64,000 bases of DNA from Diplosphaera chodatii. Taxonomy: Eukaryota > Chlorophyta > Trebouxiophyceae > Prasiolales > Stichococcaceae. Each line of letters begins with the position of its first letter. Position 1 is the first letter of the stretch. A program made the translations under genes and the position numbers. Shown here one piece after another: positions 21,087-33,758 of the stretch. The notes below the pieces were generated by a model. That model saw only the letters and a program-made list of their open reading frames with translations. It was not told the origin of the DNA and made no database searches. The DNA is taken from contig JAALGY010000008.1 in assembly GCA_032358165.1 (NCBI GenBank), positions 1,674,001 through 1,738,000 of the forward strand. Reading direction: 5' to 3'.

Positions 21087-24000
21087 CTACGCTGCCTGCG
21101 TGTCAACGTCTGCTGGTCCAGCCTCATCAGCTGGTCCGGCCTCGGGCGCATCCTCTGCCTGCGTGGGCGCCTGCAGCCGGTCCAGCACGGTCTCATCTGC
21201 CTGCTTGGGCGCCTGCAGCTGGTCCAGCGCGGCCCGCCGCAGCCGCTCCTGCTCCTCCAGCTGCTGTGCAGACGCTGGGCCTGTGTCTGCGGCTGCGGCG
21301 TCCCCAGCGTCACGTCCCGCATCGGCATTCCCCTCCTCTGCATCTGCTCCACCCTCACGCCTGTGGCGGCGGTGCTTGTCGCCCTTGTGGCGCTTGTGCT
21401 TCTCCTTCTTGGCCTTGCGCTCCCGCCTGTTGCCGTCGTCCCTCCCGTCCCGGTCGTGACGGTGGCGCTTGCTGCCGCTGCGCTCGTCACCGCCAGCTGG
21501 CGAGCCCGAGCGCCCGCGCTTGACCTCTGCCTGACCCTCCGCCCCGGCCGCCTCATCGCCGCCGCTGCGGCGGTAGTGGCGGCCTCCCCGGCCGCCAGTA
21601 GGGGCGTCAGCATGGCCGTTGGCTGCTGCTGCGGGCTGCTCTGCTGGCTCAGCAGCTGGGTCTGCTGCGGCCGCTGGCACCTCTGCTGCGCCGCCGCCCA
21701 CCCCATCTGCTGCCTCACCAGGGTCGGGGCTCTGGCCAGACTGCTTTGCAAGCGTATCAGCTGCGTCTTTCTGCTTGCCTGCATCTGCTGCTTCGTCATC
21801 GGTGGCCTGCCGCCTGGCCGACTTGTCCCTGTCTGCTCTGCCCGCATGCCTGTCGGACCTGCCCCTGTCTCGGCCCCTGTCCCGGTCCGCCCCGCCGCGG
21901 TCCCTGGAGCTGTCCCGCCGCCGGCCGCGCTCGGCGCTGCCGTCCCGCCCACGCGCCAGCCTGGGCACCGGGCTGGGGCTGCGGCGGCTGCTGCGCTCGC
22001 GGCCGCGCCTGCCGCCGTCGCCCGCCCTGTCGTCCCGCCCGCCGCGGCTCTTGTCGCGCCGCTCTTCGCCGCCCCTGGCGTCGCGCCCGCTGCTGTGGCC
22101 GCGGCCGCGGGACCGCGAGCGCCGGCGGGAGTGCGAGCGGCGCGCCGGCGACCGGCTGCGGTGCCGGCGGCGTGGCGGCGTCGGCGACCTGCACATGAGC
22201 GTTGGCCCTTTGTCAGCAGGCTGTGGGAGCAGGGCGCTGTTGTGGCACCCAAGGGGACTGGCGTGAAGATAGATCCGCACCTGGCAGCGACATACCCAAA
22301 CAATCAGCCTCAGCATTGCTGCTGGCATGGCCACACAGCAGATGCCAGAAATGAACCTGCTGCACACCTGGGGCGCTTTTTGATGGGCGATGGAGTCCGA
22401 ATGCGGCGGCGGATGGGGGATGGGGTGCGCCGCCGCTTGCGTGGTGGGCTGAATGCCCGCTTCTGCGGGGGGCTGCATGAATGGAAGGTACACCACTGAC
22501 GTTCCATGACTGATGGTGAGCACAGAAACTTCTTAGATCCACTGTGCTTGTTGCTTGCTATCAGAGAGGACAGCACACATGTTCTAGGACTTTGCACGCC
22601 CATTGCAGGTGGTACAACTGCACACTCAGCAGCGTGAAAGGCACCTGTGATCCCTGTAGCTGGTGCTGGCGCCACCTATGCCCTGCAGCCGCTTAGTCAG
22701 CGCCGCCGCAGCCGCCAGCGCAGCCGCCCGCTGCGACTGCGAGTTGGCGGGCACAGCTGCGGGGAGAGACACAAGAACTCAGGCATGCCCGTCTTGCAGG
22801 GGGACTGGCAGGGGGGCTGGCAGAACAAGTGATGCAGTGCCAAGCACCACCGAACCTGCTGCAGCGCCCGCTGAGCCAGATGGCAGCGTTCTGGCGGCAG
22901 CCCGCATCTGCGCGACCTGCGCCGCCAGCGACTCCTGCTGCATCTGCGCCTGCAGGAATCGCAGACAGACACACAGTGAAGTACTGCATAGTGAACTCAA
23001 TCTGGTGCGCATTCTTATGCATCCTGCACTCTGTGACAGGCATGCTTTGCAATCTACCAAAGGGCAGATGTCCCGCACTGGGGCAACTTGACTGTTGCAA
23101 TTGAGTCAAGGCGCCAGGTGCTGCGCATGCAAACAAGCAGCACTGAGTGGGTGCGAGTGTCACGATCCTCTGGGGTTGGTAGCAGTCTTTCATTCATTCT
23201 CCAGCATGGGCAACGCGGCCTACCAGCTGGAGCTGCGCCATGCGGTGGGCCTGCAGCGCGGCGGTGGGGTCGGGGGCGCCCTGCGGCGAGGCCTTGTGCG
23301 CGCTCGCCACCAGCTCCACCTTGATGGTGGACCCCATGACGCTCATGTTGTTCATTGCAAGCGCCGCCCGCGCCTCCTGCAAACGTAGCACAGAGCCAGC
23401 ATGCTCATGCTGCTTTCTGTGGCCTGCCACGCAAGCCATCCAAGCTTGACGGGGCTGAGCTGCGAGGGCTGCAGCTGGGCACCAGCTACCTCGTCGAGAT
23501 GGGGACACTCCAGCACAGCAAGATGCTGCTGCGGGGTGGGGTGGGGCCCCGCCTCGTACCTATGCCCCAACTGCCAGCCAGGATGCCGCTGTGACCGACT
23601 CAGCGACAGCTCCATGTTCCCCCTGTGCATGTGAGGCACGGCGGGGAGGCTTGGGCAAGCCAGCAGCACAGCCGAGTAGCACGAAGCACACCATGTACTG
23701 AACCGTGACTGCACAGCGCGCTGTCTGCTCTCCTTGCTACGAGAATTGAAGCTTTCGAAGAGAGAACCTGGGCAACATCTGAAGAAGTGCACCTCCTCTT
23801 TCGAGAACTCGATGAGGGCGTAGGTGCTGTCCCTGCCCACGAGGCTGCAGTCCGACACCGAACCACAGAACCCAAACAGCTGCTTGAGCTGCAGGTATGT
23901 GCAAGGATATATGAGTCATCTTCGCAATTGCTATGTCGCTGACAACCTCAACTGTGATATTAGGTGCAGCACAGCTACTGTGCACGTCGGTACGGTGGAG

Positions 24001-25375
24001 GCACCGATTGCGTCACACCTGCTCAGCGTTGATGGACTTGGACAGGTTGCCGACAACCATCATGCGCTTCTGCATGGCCTCATCTGTGGGGAACACCACG
24101 CCCGCCTCATGCGCTGCCGGCCCCTGCATGTCAGCATTCCAACAGACCCTCATTGCAGGCGGCAAGCGTCTGTCCGGCAAGAACCTCTCCTGATTGACAG
24201 TTGACTCAACCTTTCTGTGAGTGGCTGACGCACAAGCACACGCGCCAACGAGCGAGTCTCACAATGGAGTTCTGCTGGGCCAACATGGCGGCCGCAGCCT
24301 CCTCGCTGGCTGCCGACAGCCGCGCAAGCTCTGGGCCCAGCATGAGGGCGACCTCCTGCGCGGTGGATGCCAGGCCGCCAGCGGGTGCTGCAGCTGCGCC
24401 GGCGCCGGCTGCCGCCGCATCCGCTTCGGCTTTGGACTCCGGCGGACTGAAGAACACAGGAAATGGGGACCCGCCAGTCGGTGTGCCATTGATCTCGACA
24501 GTGAGCTACACGCCGCGGCCAGGACACAGCGCACAGTCAGTAATGGTGGTCATGGAGGCCATTGCACATCTGTCAAAAGGCAGCAACAGCAGGCAACTTA
24601 CGCACAGTAGCAAAGCATTCGGATGGCATTCAACATGTTTGATATTGAATGCTTTCGGTTCACCTCGTAGTTCCCACGGGCACTGACAGTGTACACGCCA
24701 GTGTAACTGCCATCGTCATTGTCTTTGATCAGCACCACTGGGTTCTCGTCCTTTGGAGCGCCCAGTTTCGGCACAATAAGCGCCTGTACATGTGAAACGT
24801 GGTGTTGCTGTAATTCGCACGGCCGGCAGGTTTCAGCGTCTGGAAGTGGTCAAACGGACTGTGCCAGAAGAAGACGATCATGCAGAGTATATGCAGGAGC
24901 AGGCACCAGGTGTTTCGCACCTCGACATGTGCACCGCCAATGGGCACTCGTTTGCCACCATAATCCTTGCATGTGACAAAGAACGACATGGGTGACCCCG
25001 CCGCGCCACCGGACACGCCAGGCCCCGTCACCTGCGGGGGCACGCCATCAAGAGTTGGCCATTGCGCAGCACCGGCAACTGGCACCTCTTCATGGTTGTG
25101 CCACACGACGCCGCGATGCACCCAAAGGTATTGCAGTCACAACTGATCACCATGCATTTTTCCGGGTCCGGGGGACCGGGAGGCCTGAGCCGCTCCTCTT
25201 CTTCAGAGTCCGGCTCTGATTCGTCTGACTCTGAAAGGTCGTCTGCGCCCAGGTGCACAGGCCGCTTGCCCACCATCGCCAGCTGCTTCGCAAGCTCGTC
25301 GGCAGTGGGCTCTGCGGCAGCTTCTCCTCCTGGGTCAGCCGCTGGAACCACCTGCCAGGGTGGTGGGGTGGCCAT
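21087..25375 (-). CDS. Filamin-repeat, RRM and RS-rich nuclear protein
   Basis: Exon 1 (from 25375) encodes MATPPPWQVVPAADPGG and an acidic Ser/Asp/Glu stretch (DDLSESDESEPDSEEEE). A filamin/ABP280 Ig-like repeat follows: VTGPGVSGGAAGSPMSFFVT, LIKDNDDGSYTGVYTVSARG, then LTVEINGTPTGGSPFPVFFS. An Ala-rich helix leads into an RRM with RNP2-like MMVVGNLSKSINAE, LKQLFGFCGSVSDCSL, RNP1-like STYALIEFSKEE, then AMNNMSVMGSTIKVELV. The rest is SR-like: RTPSPIRRRIRTPSPIKKRP, a long Arg/Ser/Asp region, a Lys/His-rich region, and an acidic Gln/Leu end with TAG at 21087. The layout suggests a splicing or RNA-processing factor. The filamin repeat is the odd part. Splices are read from frame; the RRM exons near 23350-24120 are short but consistent. 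Confidence 0.8.
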
Positions 25376-25638
25376 TGCTGTAGTGTGCAGAAACTTTGAG
25401 CTGGTGCAACGGGAGCGTCAGCGGCTCAGCGCATCTGATCCAACAAAGGACTCAGCTGAGGCTGTCAGCCTGCTGCTGCATGGCTGCTGCGCATGTGACC
25501 CAGTCGACGCGATGTGCAAGCATGTCGCCGGGAGAAGTGAAGCAATTCACGACACGAGTACCACACTCGCGGGTTTCAAGACAGTAAACAACCTTTCAGT
25601 TACTTCTACTGCAGACTGCAGTAATGGCACCCGTGCCA

Positions 25639-27430
25639 TCACTCAGGAGCTTGAATACGTTCTGAAACCTCCAGAGTTGAAAGCTGCACGGACTCCGTCC
25701 TGAAAAGCTTCACACCATCAGGGGCTATCGCAGACAGGGCCAATGCAGCACTCTCAGCATCCGCGTGTGCCACCTGCACAGCACGCATGCCAACAATTGG
25801 CACCGCCTCAAGAGAACGCCAAAGACGGTGCACAAAGCGCCGTATCGGTCAGATGCCATCTGCAGATCTGCAAGGACACCATGCTCACTTGCGATACTTC
25901 CCAGCACCACTTGGACACTGAATGCTCACCCCCTTGCCATGGGCGCTGCCACCTGAGAGCGCGGTCAACGGCGCTTCGCTGTGCTTCAGCTCCCGCACCA
26001 GTAGTGTTGGCTGTAGAGCAATCAGTGAAAACGTCAATCATAAAAGCTGACATATTCATCCTGTGACATCGGGGTGCATGTTCGGCACTGGCAAGTTGCC
26101 CTGCCTGGAGCTGGTGAGGTGGCGGGGTCTGAAACAGCGTGCTTACCTGCCGAAGGTCACAGAACAGGCGTGCCTCCCGCAGCCGCACAAACATGCGGTC
26201 CACGCGGAGGAAGAAGCGGAGTAGCACATACCAACAGTTGGGCATCACCCGCACCTGCGGCACCATGCTCAATTATTAGGGTGTCATGCCCCGGCACGGC
26301 CCTGCGAACCCTGCACTGTCCAGCAACTACCATCATGCTCATTGGAAAGCAGTGTGGAATGTACTGCGTGGCCGTGTTTGAGCATCTGCCTTCAGCATGT
26401 AGACCTCCACAGGTGACTGGCACACAGAGCATCGCAGATTCACCTTCACAGACAGCTGCGCAGTGCCATTGTCGTCCAGCTCTGATTCGTACAGCGGCAC
26501 TTCCGCAAAGAAGAGAATGGGGTCACGTGCTGTCAGCAATGCCAGATCCGGCCCAGTTGCGCTCGCCTGCCAATCTGCTGCCGCTGCACTGCTAGTGTCT
26601 GGCGCTGCTGTTGCACTGTCATCACGAAGCCGCAAGCTGCCCGCGTATGGCGTAGTGAATGTCCTGTAGTATGCGCTGACGCAATGTCTGAAAGTCGTAT
26701 GGCCAGCACTCCGTTTGCCATGCGGTGCTGCAGCCCAACTGCAGGGCCGTGGTGTGCATGACATCGCTCACCAATCATGCTTCAGGGTGGCAACTTCAGA
26801 GAGCGCGTCTCTTCGTTCGTCCTGCCATTTGCTGGCGTGTCCCACCTGGACCCGTGCACAGCATCGCTGAGCATGCTTCCAGCATGCATTCCGATTGCCA
26901 TCAATGCATCAAGGCAGACTGACCTGACCTGGACAGGTGGCAAGGCTTCGTCCTTCCATGCTGCCAGCGCATCCGCTGCGTTGAACTCGAGCGTGGTGCC
27001 AGATGAGTGCGTCAGTCGCAAGTAGCTGTCACCGAACAGCTGCTCCGGCATGGCTGCGGCGTCGAGCCTCTCCCTCAGGGCATCAATCTCCGCATCCTCT
27101 GCAATGTCCACATCATCATGGCTGCAATATCAGGTACCGCGTGGTTCATACTCAGCACTCACCGTCGTTGCAAACGTGGTTGACTCACTGCTGATGGGTC
27201 CTGTGCTGGCCTCGATCAGCCAGCCTCTGTGTTCAAAGCGCTGGCTGCCTGCATGTGCAGCATCCGAAACAGTGCAACCGACACGTTCACTGACTCCAGC
27301 CAACATGAGCGATCTTCTGCCTTGTCAAACCAGCAGCTGTGCCAGGCTGATGTTCACAAGGCGATGCAACTCAAGCAGTGAAGTGCATGCTGCGGCACAC
27401 CAGACGCAGCTCACCAAAGGCTTGTGCCAT
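25639..27430 (-). CDS. TIP41: TIP41-like protein (TOR/PP2A signalling)
   Basis: The N-terminus MAQAFG joins across a short intron to SQRFEHRGWLIEASTGPISS, the conserved start of the family. Then come the acidic linker DIAEDAEIDALRERL, MPEQLFGDSYLRLTHSSGTT, LEFNAADALAAWKDEALPPV, WQTECWPYDFQTL, PILFFAEVPLYESELDDNG, TAQLSVKVRVMPNCWYVLLR and FFLRVDRMFVRLREARLF. These match the TIP41 domain in order. In yeast and mammals the protein binds the Tap42/alpha4-PP2A module and modulates TOR output. The exons are firm down to about 26150. Downstream the C-terminus could not be matched to the family. The end at 25639 follows an open frame (ending VSERIQAPE) and is tentative; the gene may stop near 25850. 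Confidence 0.85.
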
Positions 27431-27994
27431 GACGTGCGAGGCTGCGGCAGCGCAATGACTACAACCTATCACTGGAACTGATTGCCGTGACCTGGACTTG
27501 TGTCCATCAGTGCTGAAATCTAGATTGCAGGTGCCAAGTCGCTAGATCTTGGCAACTTGCTCCCCTTTCGGCAAGCTACAAATGTTATCCCTGTAACTAT
27601 CTAGTAGCACGTATTCCACCCTGAACTGCACAGCATTCCAAGATATGGCATATACTGCAAAGTACAGACTGTCCCATCTCACACCCATGACGCGAGATCG
27701 CCACCGTTTCTGAAGCTGCAGCAGTGCAGCATTTGAGCACTGACGGTCATAAGCCATTCGCCTGGATTTTACTGACATGATGCTGATTGGTCATGCAGGC
27801 CTTGCGTCAGCTGGGCCGTGATCCCGTCGCAGAGCCTGACGACAAACAGGCGCCAGAAGGCGTGCTGGCTCCTGTCCCAGTAGTCGCGAAGTCGTGCAGA
27901 CAACAGCGACGCTCATGCTGCAAGTACCATTGTGCATGTTGTGCGACGATGCCTGAGTTGCTATGCATTGCGGAAGCAACAGCATAGTAGAGGC
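27431..27994. promoter_or_regulatory. Divergent region between TIP41 and the hydrolase gene
   Basis: About 560 bases lie between the two start codons on opposite strands. No domain-bearing frame is seen. Both promoters are expected here. A further ATG at 27787 begins an unrelated frame without homology. Confidence 0.4.
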
Positions 27995-30900
27995 ATGGCA
28001 TTTGGGCCAGCGCATGCGCCGCAGCGAGACCGCCGCGGGCTGTGGGACCAGCTGGTCGACTGCATCTGCCGTCCTCCACGGTGCGAACCAAGCCTGAGTC
28101 CGTCTAAGCCTCATTCTTCATCTTCCAATTGCAGCTGCCCTGCCTGAGTACAGCCAAGCAGTGGATGTTGGCGATGCTCCCGTGGCAATCGCGGCAATGG
28201 ATGCCATGCTGCAAGTCTCGTGGCATCGTACGTAGGGATTGCTACTCGCTGCACGAGCTCATTGGCGGAACTCGTGGCAAGTTCACTATCGACCAGCGCC
28301 GGTTTCGACGGGAGGACCTTGTGCTGGTGCGGCACCTGTCAGTGGGCGCGACATCAGGCTATGGTCTCCCTTGTTAGCAAGACGGGCAAGTCAATCATGA
28401 GCGTGGCCTCCAACTCGACTTGTGGTGTGCACACAGACCAACAGACACGGCCAGAAGCTGCAGTGCAGCCACTACAAGTCACGCGGCCCTGCTGACAAGC
28501 GGTGCGGAGGCGTAGGACGAAAGCTTGCAACTGTGTCGCCACTGCACATGTAGAGCTCTACTAGGCGCTCAAGCTGCTCACTGCCTGACACAGGCCCTGT
28601 GTCATCTATGCGCACTGCAACTCTGGCAGCCGGCGCGATGCTGAGGAGGCGCTGTATGTGCTGCTGCCTCACAACATCACCGTCTTCTGCCTTGACTTTG
28701 CGGTGAGGCTGCTTCTCTTTCTTGACACAAGCAGGCCACTGACACTGGCGACTGAGATGTACAGCTGGAGTACTCAAGGTGGTTGCCTTATGACTGTGAG
28801 CCACAATTGGCCGCTCATGGTGTCAGCGTGAATGCCGCTGAAGGAGTGAAGGCCGTTGCTTTGCAGCGGCTTCCGTCCTGCCCAGCCAATGCTGTGCAGA
28901 TCAGCAACAGCTGTGGTGGCTCGTGCGCAGGGCTCCGGGCTGTCGGATGGCGACTGGGTGACGCTGGGCGCGCACGAGGTGGACGACCTGGCGGCTGCGG
29001 TGCAGCACCTGCGGGATGCGGGGCAGACGTCCACCATTGGGCTGTGGGGGCGCTCGATGGGCGCCGTCACCGCGATGGCGTATGCCCGGCTGGACCCCTC
29101 CGTGTGTGGCATCGTGAGCGCCTGCGGACCCGGCATTCGCGTGCTGATTGGTTCAGCTGCTGCCCGCGTTCACGCACCAACTGCCCTGGCTGCCAAAAAA
29201 GTCACACTGCGTCAATGCCATGCAGGTGGTTGACAGCCCGTTCTCACGGCTGACTGACCTGATGACGGAGCTGGTAGTGGAACAGGCGTGTCAGATGCCC
29301 ATACATACCCCGTCTTTTCCAACAGTTGGTGCTTGCCGCCACATGCCCATCAGCTTGCTCGTCCCCTGAGCAGCTGAGAGATGTGACAGGAGACCATAGC
29401 AATGATTCCTGTGGCTCAGAGCCTCCCTGTGTGTGCGCACCGCAGAAGCTGCCCATTCCGCGACCATTCATGCGAGTGGCGTTGTCGATGATGCGGAGGT
29501 CAGTGCGGAAGCGCGCACATTTCAGCATCGATGATGTTGCCCCGCTGGACTATGTGGGCGAGACCTTCGTGCCAGTGCTCTTTGGTGAGCAGCTCACATG
29601 GTCAACCTGATAAGAAGAATTGGCAAAGCCTCCCCTGTGCTCCTCCTGTCTCCGTGATTGCAGGGCAGTCCACCAGGTTTAGACTGGTCTGTCGATCAAG
29701 TTGCACCTTGGGCGCCAATGCAAGGAACTGAACAGATTCCTGGGCTGTGCAGGGCATGCTACAGAGGACACATTCGTGGGGAAGCATCACAGCGAGCGCC
29801 TTGTAGCGGCATATGCCGGTGACAAGAATTTCATCACATTTCGTGGCGATCACAACAGCGTCAGGTCAGCAGCGAGAGAAGAGCAGATGAGAAACACAGA
29901 TCCTATATCATAGGCTACCCAAAGTAGTCATCGCAGCTGGTGAGCCGTCTGACACACAAGATGTTGCGCTGCAGGCCGAACTTCTTCTATGCCTCGGTCC
30001 TCATCTTCTTCCACAATGTGCTCCAGTGCACAGACGAACTGCCAGAAATCCCCACTCCGAGGTGTGCCATCAATGCACTTTGCCATATACTCAAGGCAAG
30101 GTGGCAAGGTGTATTGCTGTCTAGCTCTGCAATGCCCTGGGAGTTGCAGAAGTGCGCAAGCAGACTTATGCCTTTGCTCGAGCCGCAGCTTTTATCGAGT
30201 GTGCACCGGGCATGCAGGCATGCGAGGAACTCGGTGCGGGACCAGCTGTCACGCCAGTCCCTCGGGATCACAGACAGCGACGCCAGCTCCCTCTCCCTCA
30301 GCTTCACAGCGTACGCTTTTTCCACATGACATGCCCGATCGCACCGTTCATTGTTGTTTGTCACAACCTCCGGAGCAGTGTTGATGGTACAAGATCTGCC
30401 ACATCTGCGTCTGCAGGCCCTCAGCTCTCTCGGCGGCATCGCCCACAGCGGAGGCAGAGGAGCCGTCGCCCACCGCCGCCTCCGTCTCATCAGGCAGCTC
30501 CCCGGTGGCGCAGCCCCAGCGCGACCTGGAGTTTGGCAATGTGCTGGACCCTGCGGTGGTTGCGGCGCGCGCCAACCCCTTCCGACGCGGCTCACTGGTG
30601 CGAATTGCTGCTTGTGTTGTTCTTCAGGTGCAACCTCACTGCGACAGTCAATCAGCAGGGGTGTGGGTCCAGACACACGAGACAGCAGACAGTGAGCCTG
30701 ACCTGTGACCATGACATTGATTGTTCAATGCAATGCTCAGGCGTCAGAATCAGCAACATCAGATGGTGGCAGCTCCGTCCACTCACTGGGTGGTTCTGGC
30801 ACTGGGGGCCGCGCCTTGTCGCCGCCGGCGTCGCACAGTGGCGCGCCTCTGGACGACAGCAGGTGGTCCTAGGGCATAGCCTGTCAGATGCAGCCCTGCC

Positions 30901-33758
30901 GTCTTAGTTGGTGAACAATGGCTACGAGAGGGTCAGGTTGGACAACCAAACTTCGGACGCAGGACTCGCCATTGTGAAATCACCAATACGCATGGTGACC
31001 TGCTCAGCACTCATCTCTGGTGCCTTGCAGACTGTCGCGAGGCAGCAGCCCAGCCTACGATGCGCACACACCATCTACAGCGGCAACATTTGTAGCCGAC
31101 GGTGAGGACACCGATCTGCAGCTGGCGCTGGAGGCCTCCCTGCAGCAGCAGCAGCAGCAGCAGCAGCAGCCGCAGCCACTGCCTCCGATGTCTCCTCCGC
31201 CGGCGGGCAGGTGCTCGGGTTCTCCAGTGTACGTGCGGGTGCCACAACATTGCTGCTGTGGATGGTTTACGCACCGCTTGTCAAGCCTGGAACCTGAGAC
31301 CGCTTGTGATATCTGGTCAATAATTTCATGTCACCCGGGTGTCCAGGCCTCCGCAGCAACCCCAGTCGCCAGAGCAGCTGGCTGACATGGTGCTGCAGCG
31401 GCTGCCAGCGCAGACGGGCTCCGGTCCAGCGGCAGAGGCTGTGTCCGCCGATTTGGGGTGCGCTTGCTCTGCCTCCATGTACCTTGTGCTTTCTGCAAGC
31501 AGATGCATTGCCTCTAGACGGGCTTCACATCGCTGCAAGGCTTCAATATATGTTCAGTGCGCAGCCACGACGTCAAGTGTGCTGCATGGTCCTCACCTAA
31601 GGCTGCTGCCTTCCCGTTGAAGTGAGGCAGCGTGTCACTCACGGTGCACCACATCAGCTGTGGTGCGCCTGGGCATCTTGCAGTCTCAGGCCAAGCGTCT
31701 GCTGAGGTGCTCAGGAGGGCACGATGTGGCAATTGTGCAGGATCAGTGTCGAGGAGGTGGAGGCGTCAATGGTGGCAGCCGCGATCCGGCTGTCGCTGCA
31801 GGAAGCGGATGGCAGCAGCCCTGCCGCCCAGCCAAAGCCTCTGGGACCCACAGGCCCTGCCAGCCTCAAGATGGTGCCCAGTGCAGCCTCAAATGAGTGT
31901 CATATCTGCGCGCCGTGGCAGGATGCAGATGTGCCTGTGGTCCGAATTTTGCTGCTGTCAAAATGTGCATGGATCAGTGCTGTATAATGTAACATGCAGG
32001 TGGCCGCAGCAGCAGCACACTTCCACCGCAGCAGGAGCGGCGGCAGCAGTAACAACAGCAGCAATGGACTGCCCCCACGGCCACGCATGCCCTTCCGCAG
32101 CAGATCAGCAGGTGAACACCCCGGTGCTACATGCTGTGGGTAGCACTGCACCATGTTTGAGTACCGCGTTCTCTGCATGCTTGCTTTTCTACAAAAGAAC
32201 TCGTCTTATCGGATGACGCTCCACTTGATCAGGCACCGCGAGTCCACTGGGACGCAGCAGCTCCCCCGCTCCCGATGCCACTAGTGCTGACGGTGCCAGC
32301 AGCCCTGCAGCGGCGCAGGACGCCCGCCCTGGAGCAGCGGCCCAGGAGCTGCCGCCCATCGTGGGCCATGTCGCCGGCAGCCTGCGGGTCGCGCCCGGCC
32401 CGGCAGGCGGCAGCCCCAGCAGCGGCAGGAGCAGCGGCGATGCGCAGCAGGGCTCGCCATTCGCTCCCACCTTCGCACGGCCGCAACCGGCGGTCGGTGA
32501 CGCCGTGGGCACACTCCCCGCCAAAGCCGCGGCAGACGCCTGGCACAGCAGCAGCAGCGGCGGCGGCGGCGGCGGCGGCGGCCAGGTGGAGCCTGGCGGT
32601 CATGTGGGCCTGACCCATGTGGAGCTGGGGCCTCCAGGTGGTGTGCAGGATGCCGGAGGCAGCACTGCCAGTGGTTGCACAGCTGACGGGGATGACCCAG
32701 CGGCAGCGGCAGGATTTGGCATGCGCACCGCCGGGGCAGCGGCGGTTGACAGCAGCATCAGCCTTGGCGCGGCCATTAGCAACGCCAACAGGTGGGCGGC
32801 GGCCCGGGACCACCCGCACCTCGGACACGCAGCCAGCAACGGCAGCAATGGCAGCAGCGATGATGGCCAGCTAGCCGGTGAGGCTGCGTCAAGCTTTGGC
32901 GTCAACGGCTGCCACGCCAGGCTGCGCTGAGCATTGCAACAGTACTGCACAAGTACGGGCCACTTGGGGTGATAACAAAGAGGTGTCCTCCGATGAATTT
33001 GCAGGAGCACCAGAAGAGCAGCGCCGCCCGTGGTGGGGCGGCGACAGGTCGGCTAGCATGCGCCGCCTGCCCAGCGACACCGCCACCTCGGCGGCGGGCT
33101 CCGGGCAGCTGGGCCTCAGCCGCAGCGAGCGCCCCGCAGCGGAGAGGGCAGGCGCGCGGCGCACCTCGGCGCACATCATGCTGTCAGGCTGTACCCTGTG
33201 CTTGCACTGTCCGCGTGGGCGTGAAGCATGGGTACAATTCTGAGGGCCTATGTTGCGATTGCAGGGCTGCAGCGCTCTGTCTTTGGGAGTGCCGATGGCC
33301 TGACGTTCTACACGGCCCTGGGAGCGTCAGACGCCGAGGGACAGCGGTATGGCATGCCGTGCGCCATGCCATTGCTGATGGCACGGTGATGTGTTCATGA
33401 CAGCAGTACATCTCACGGACATACCCCACTCGTTTTACGTGACCGATGCGGTTGACGAACATACAGGCGCACAGGCTCAGATGGCGGCGGCGAGGGCTCA
33501 TCAGAGCCGCAGCAGGACGCGCCCTGGCAGCCCGCGGCGCGCAGTGACAGAAGGCACCTGCACGCTGCCTCCGCGCCAGGCGCAGCGTCACCGGTGCGCA
33601 GCGATGCCAGCGGCGGCGGCCACAACAGCGGAGACGGTGCCGGCGACACCCCGTCACCGCAGCGCCCTGTCCGGCCCGCCATCATCGGTGGCGAGGCCCC
33701 GTCTCCGCAGCGACCGTCGCGACCCAAGCCGACGTTCCTGGCGAACAGGCAGCAGTAG
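27995..33758 (+). CDS. Alpha/beta hydrolase with long disordered tail and two UIM-like helices
   Basis: The N-terminal part follows the plant alpha/beta-hydrolase family: GLWDQLVDCICRPPR, TNRHGQKLQCSHYKS, PCVIYAHCNSGSRRDAEEAL, LPHNITVFCLDFAGSGLSDG, then the nucleophile elbow GLWGRSMGAVTAMAY (G-x-S-x-G), VVDSPFSRLTDLMTEL, FVPVLFGHATEDTF with the acid Asp, and FRGDHNSVRPNFFY with the His. The substrate is unknown. One intron begins with GC at 29286. From about 30406 the protein is a low-complexity tail of roughly 650-700 residues. It carries two ubiquitin-interacting-motif-like helices: EDTDLQLALEASLQQQ near 31105-31150 and EEVEASMVAAAIRLSLQEA near 31752-31808. Ser/Gly/Pro/Gln-rich segments follow, and PKPTFLANRQQ ends at TAG. 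All tail exons keep phase; a separate downstream gene cannot be excluded. Confidence 0.8.
31143..31169 (+). repeat. (CAG)9 coding microsatellite
   Basis: Nine uninterrupted CAG codons extend the first UIM-like helix of the hydrolase gene into polyglutamine, followed by PQPLPP. Confidence 0.95.
32559..32582 (+). repeat. (GGC)8 coding microsatellite
   Basis: Eight GGC codons in the disordered tail of the hydrolase gene encode polyglycine between WHSSSS and QVEPGG. Confidence 0.95.

Noticed and set aside
21363..22499. 378-codon plus-strand open frame
   Set aside because: Antisense shadow of the Arg/Ser-rich exon on the minus strand; GC-rich RS codons leave few stops on the opposite strand.
27995..33758. 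Splitting the hydrolase and its tail into two genes
   Set aside because: Exons after 30070 continue in phase with good splice sites and no convincing new start codon or promoter gap; noted as a possibility because there is no transcript evidence.
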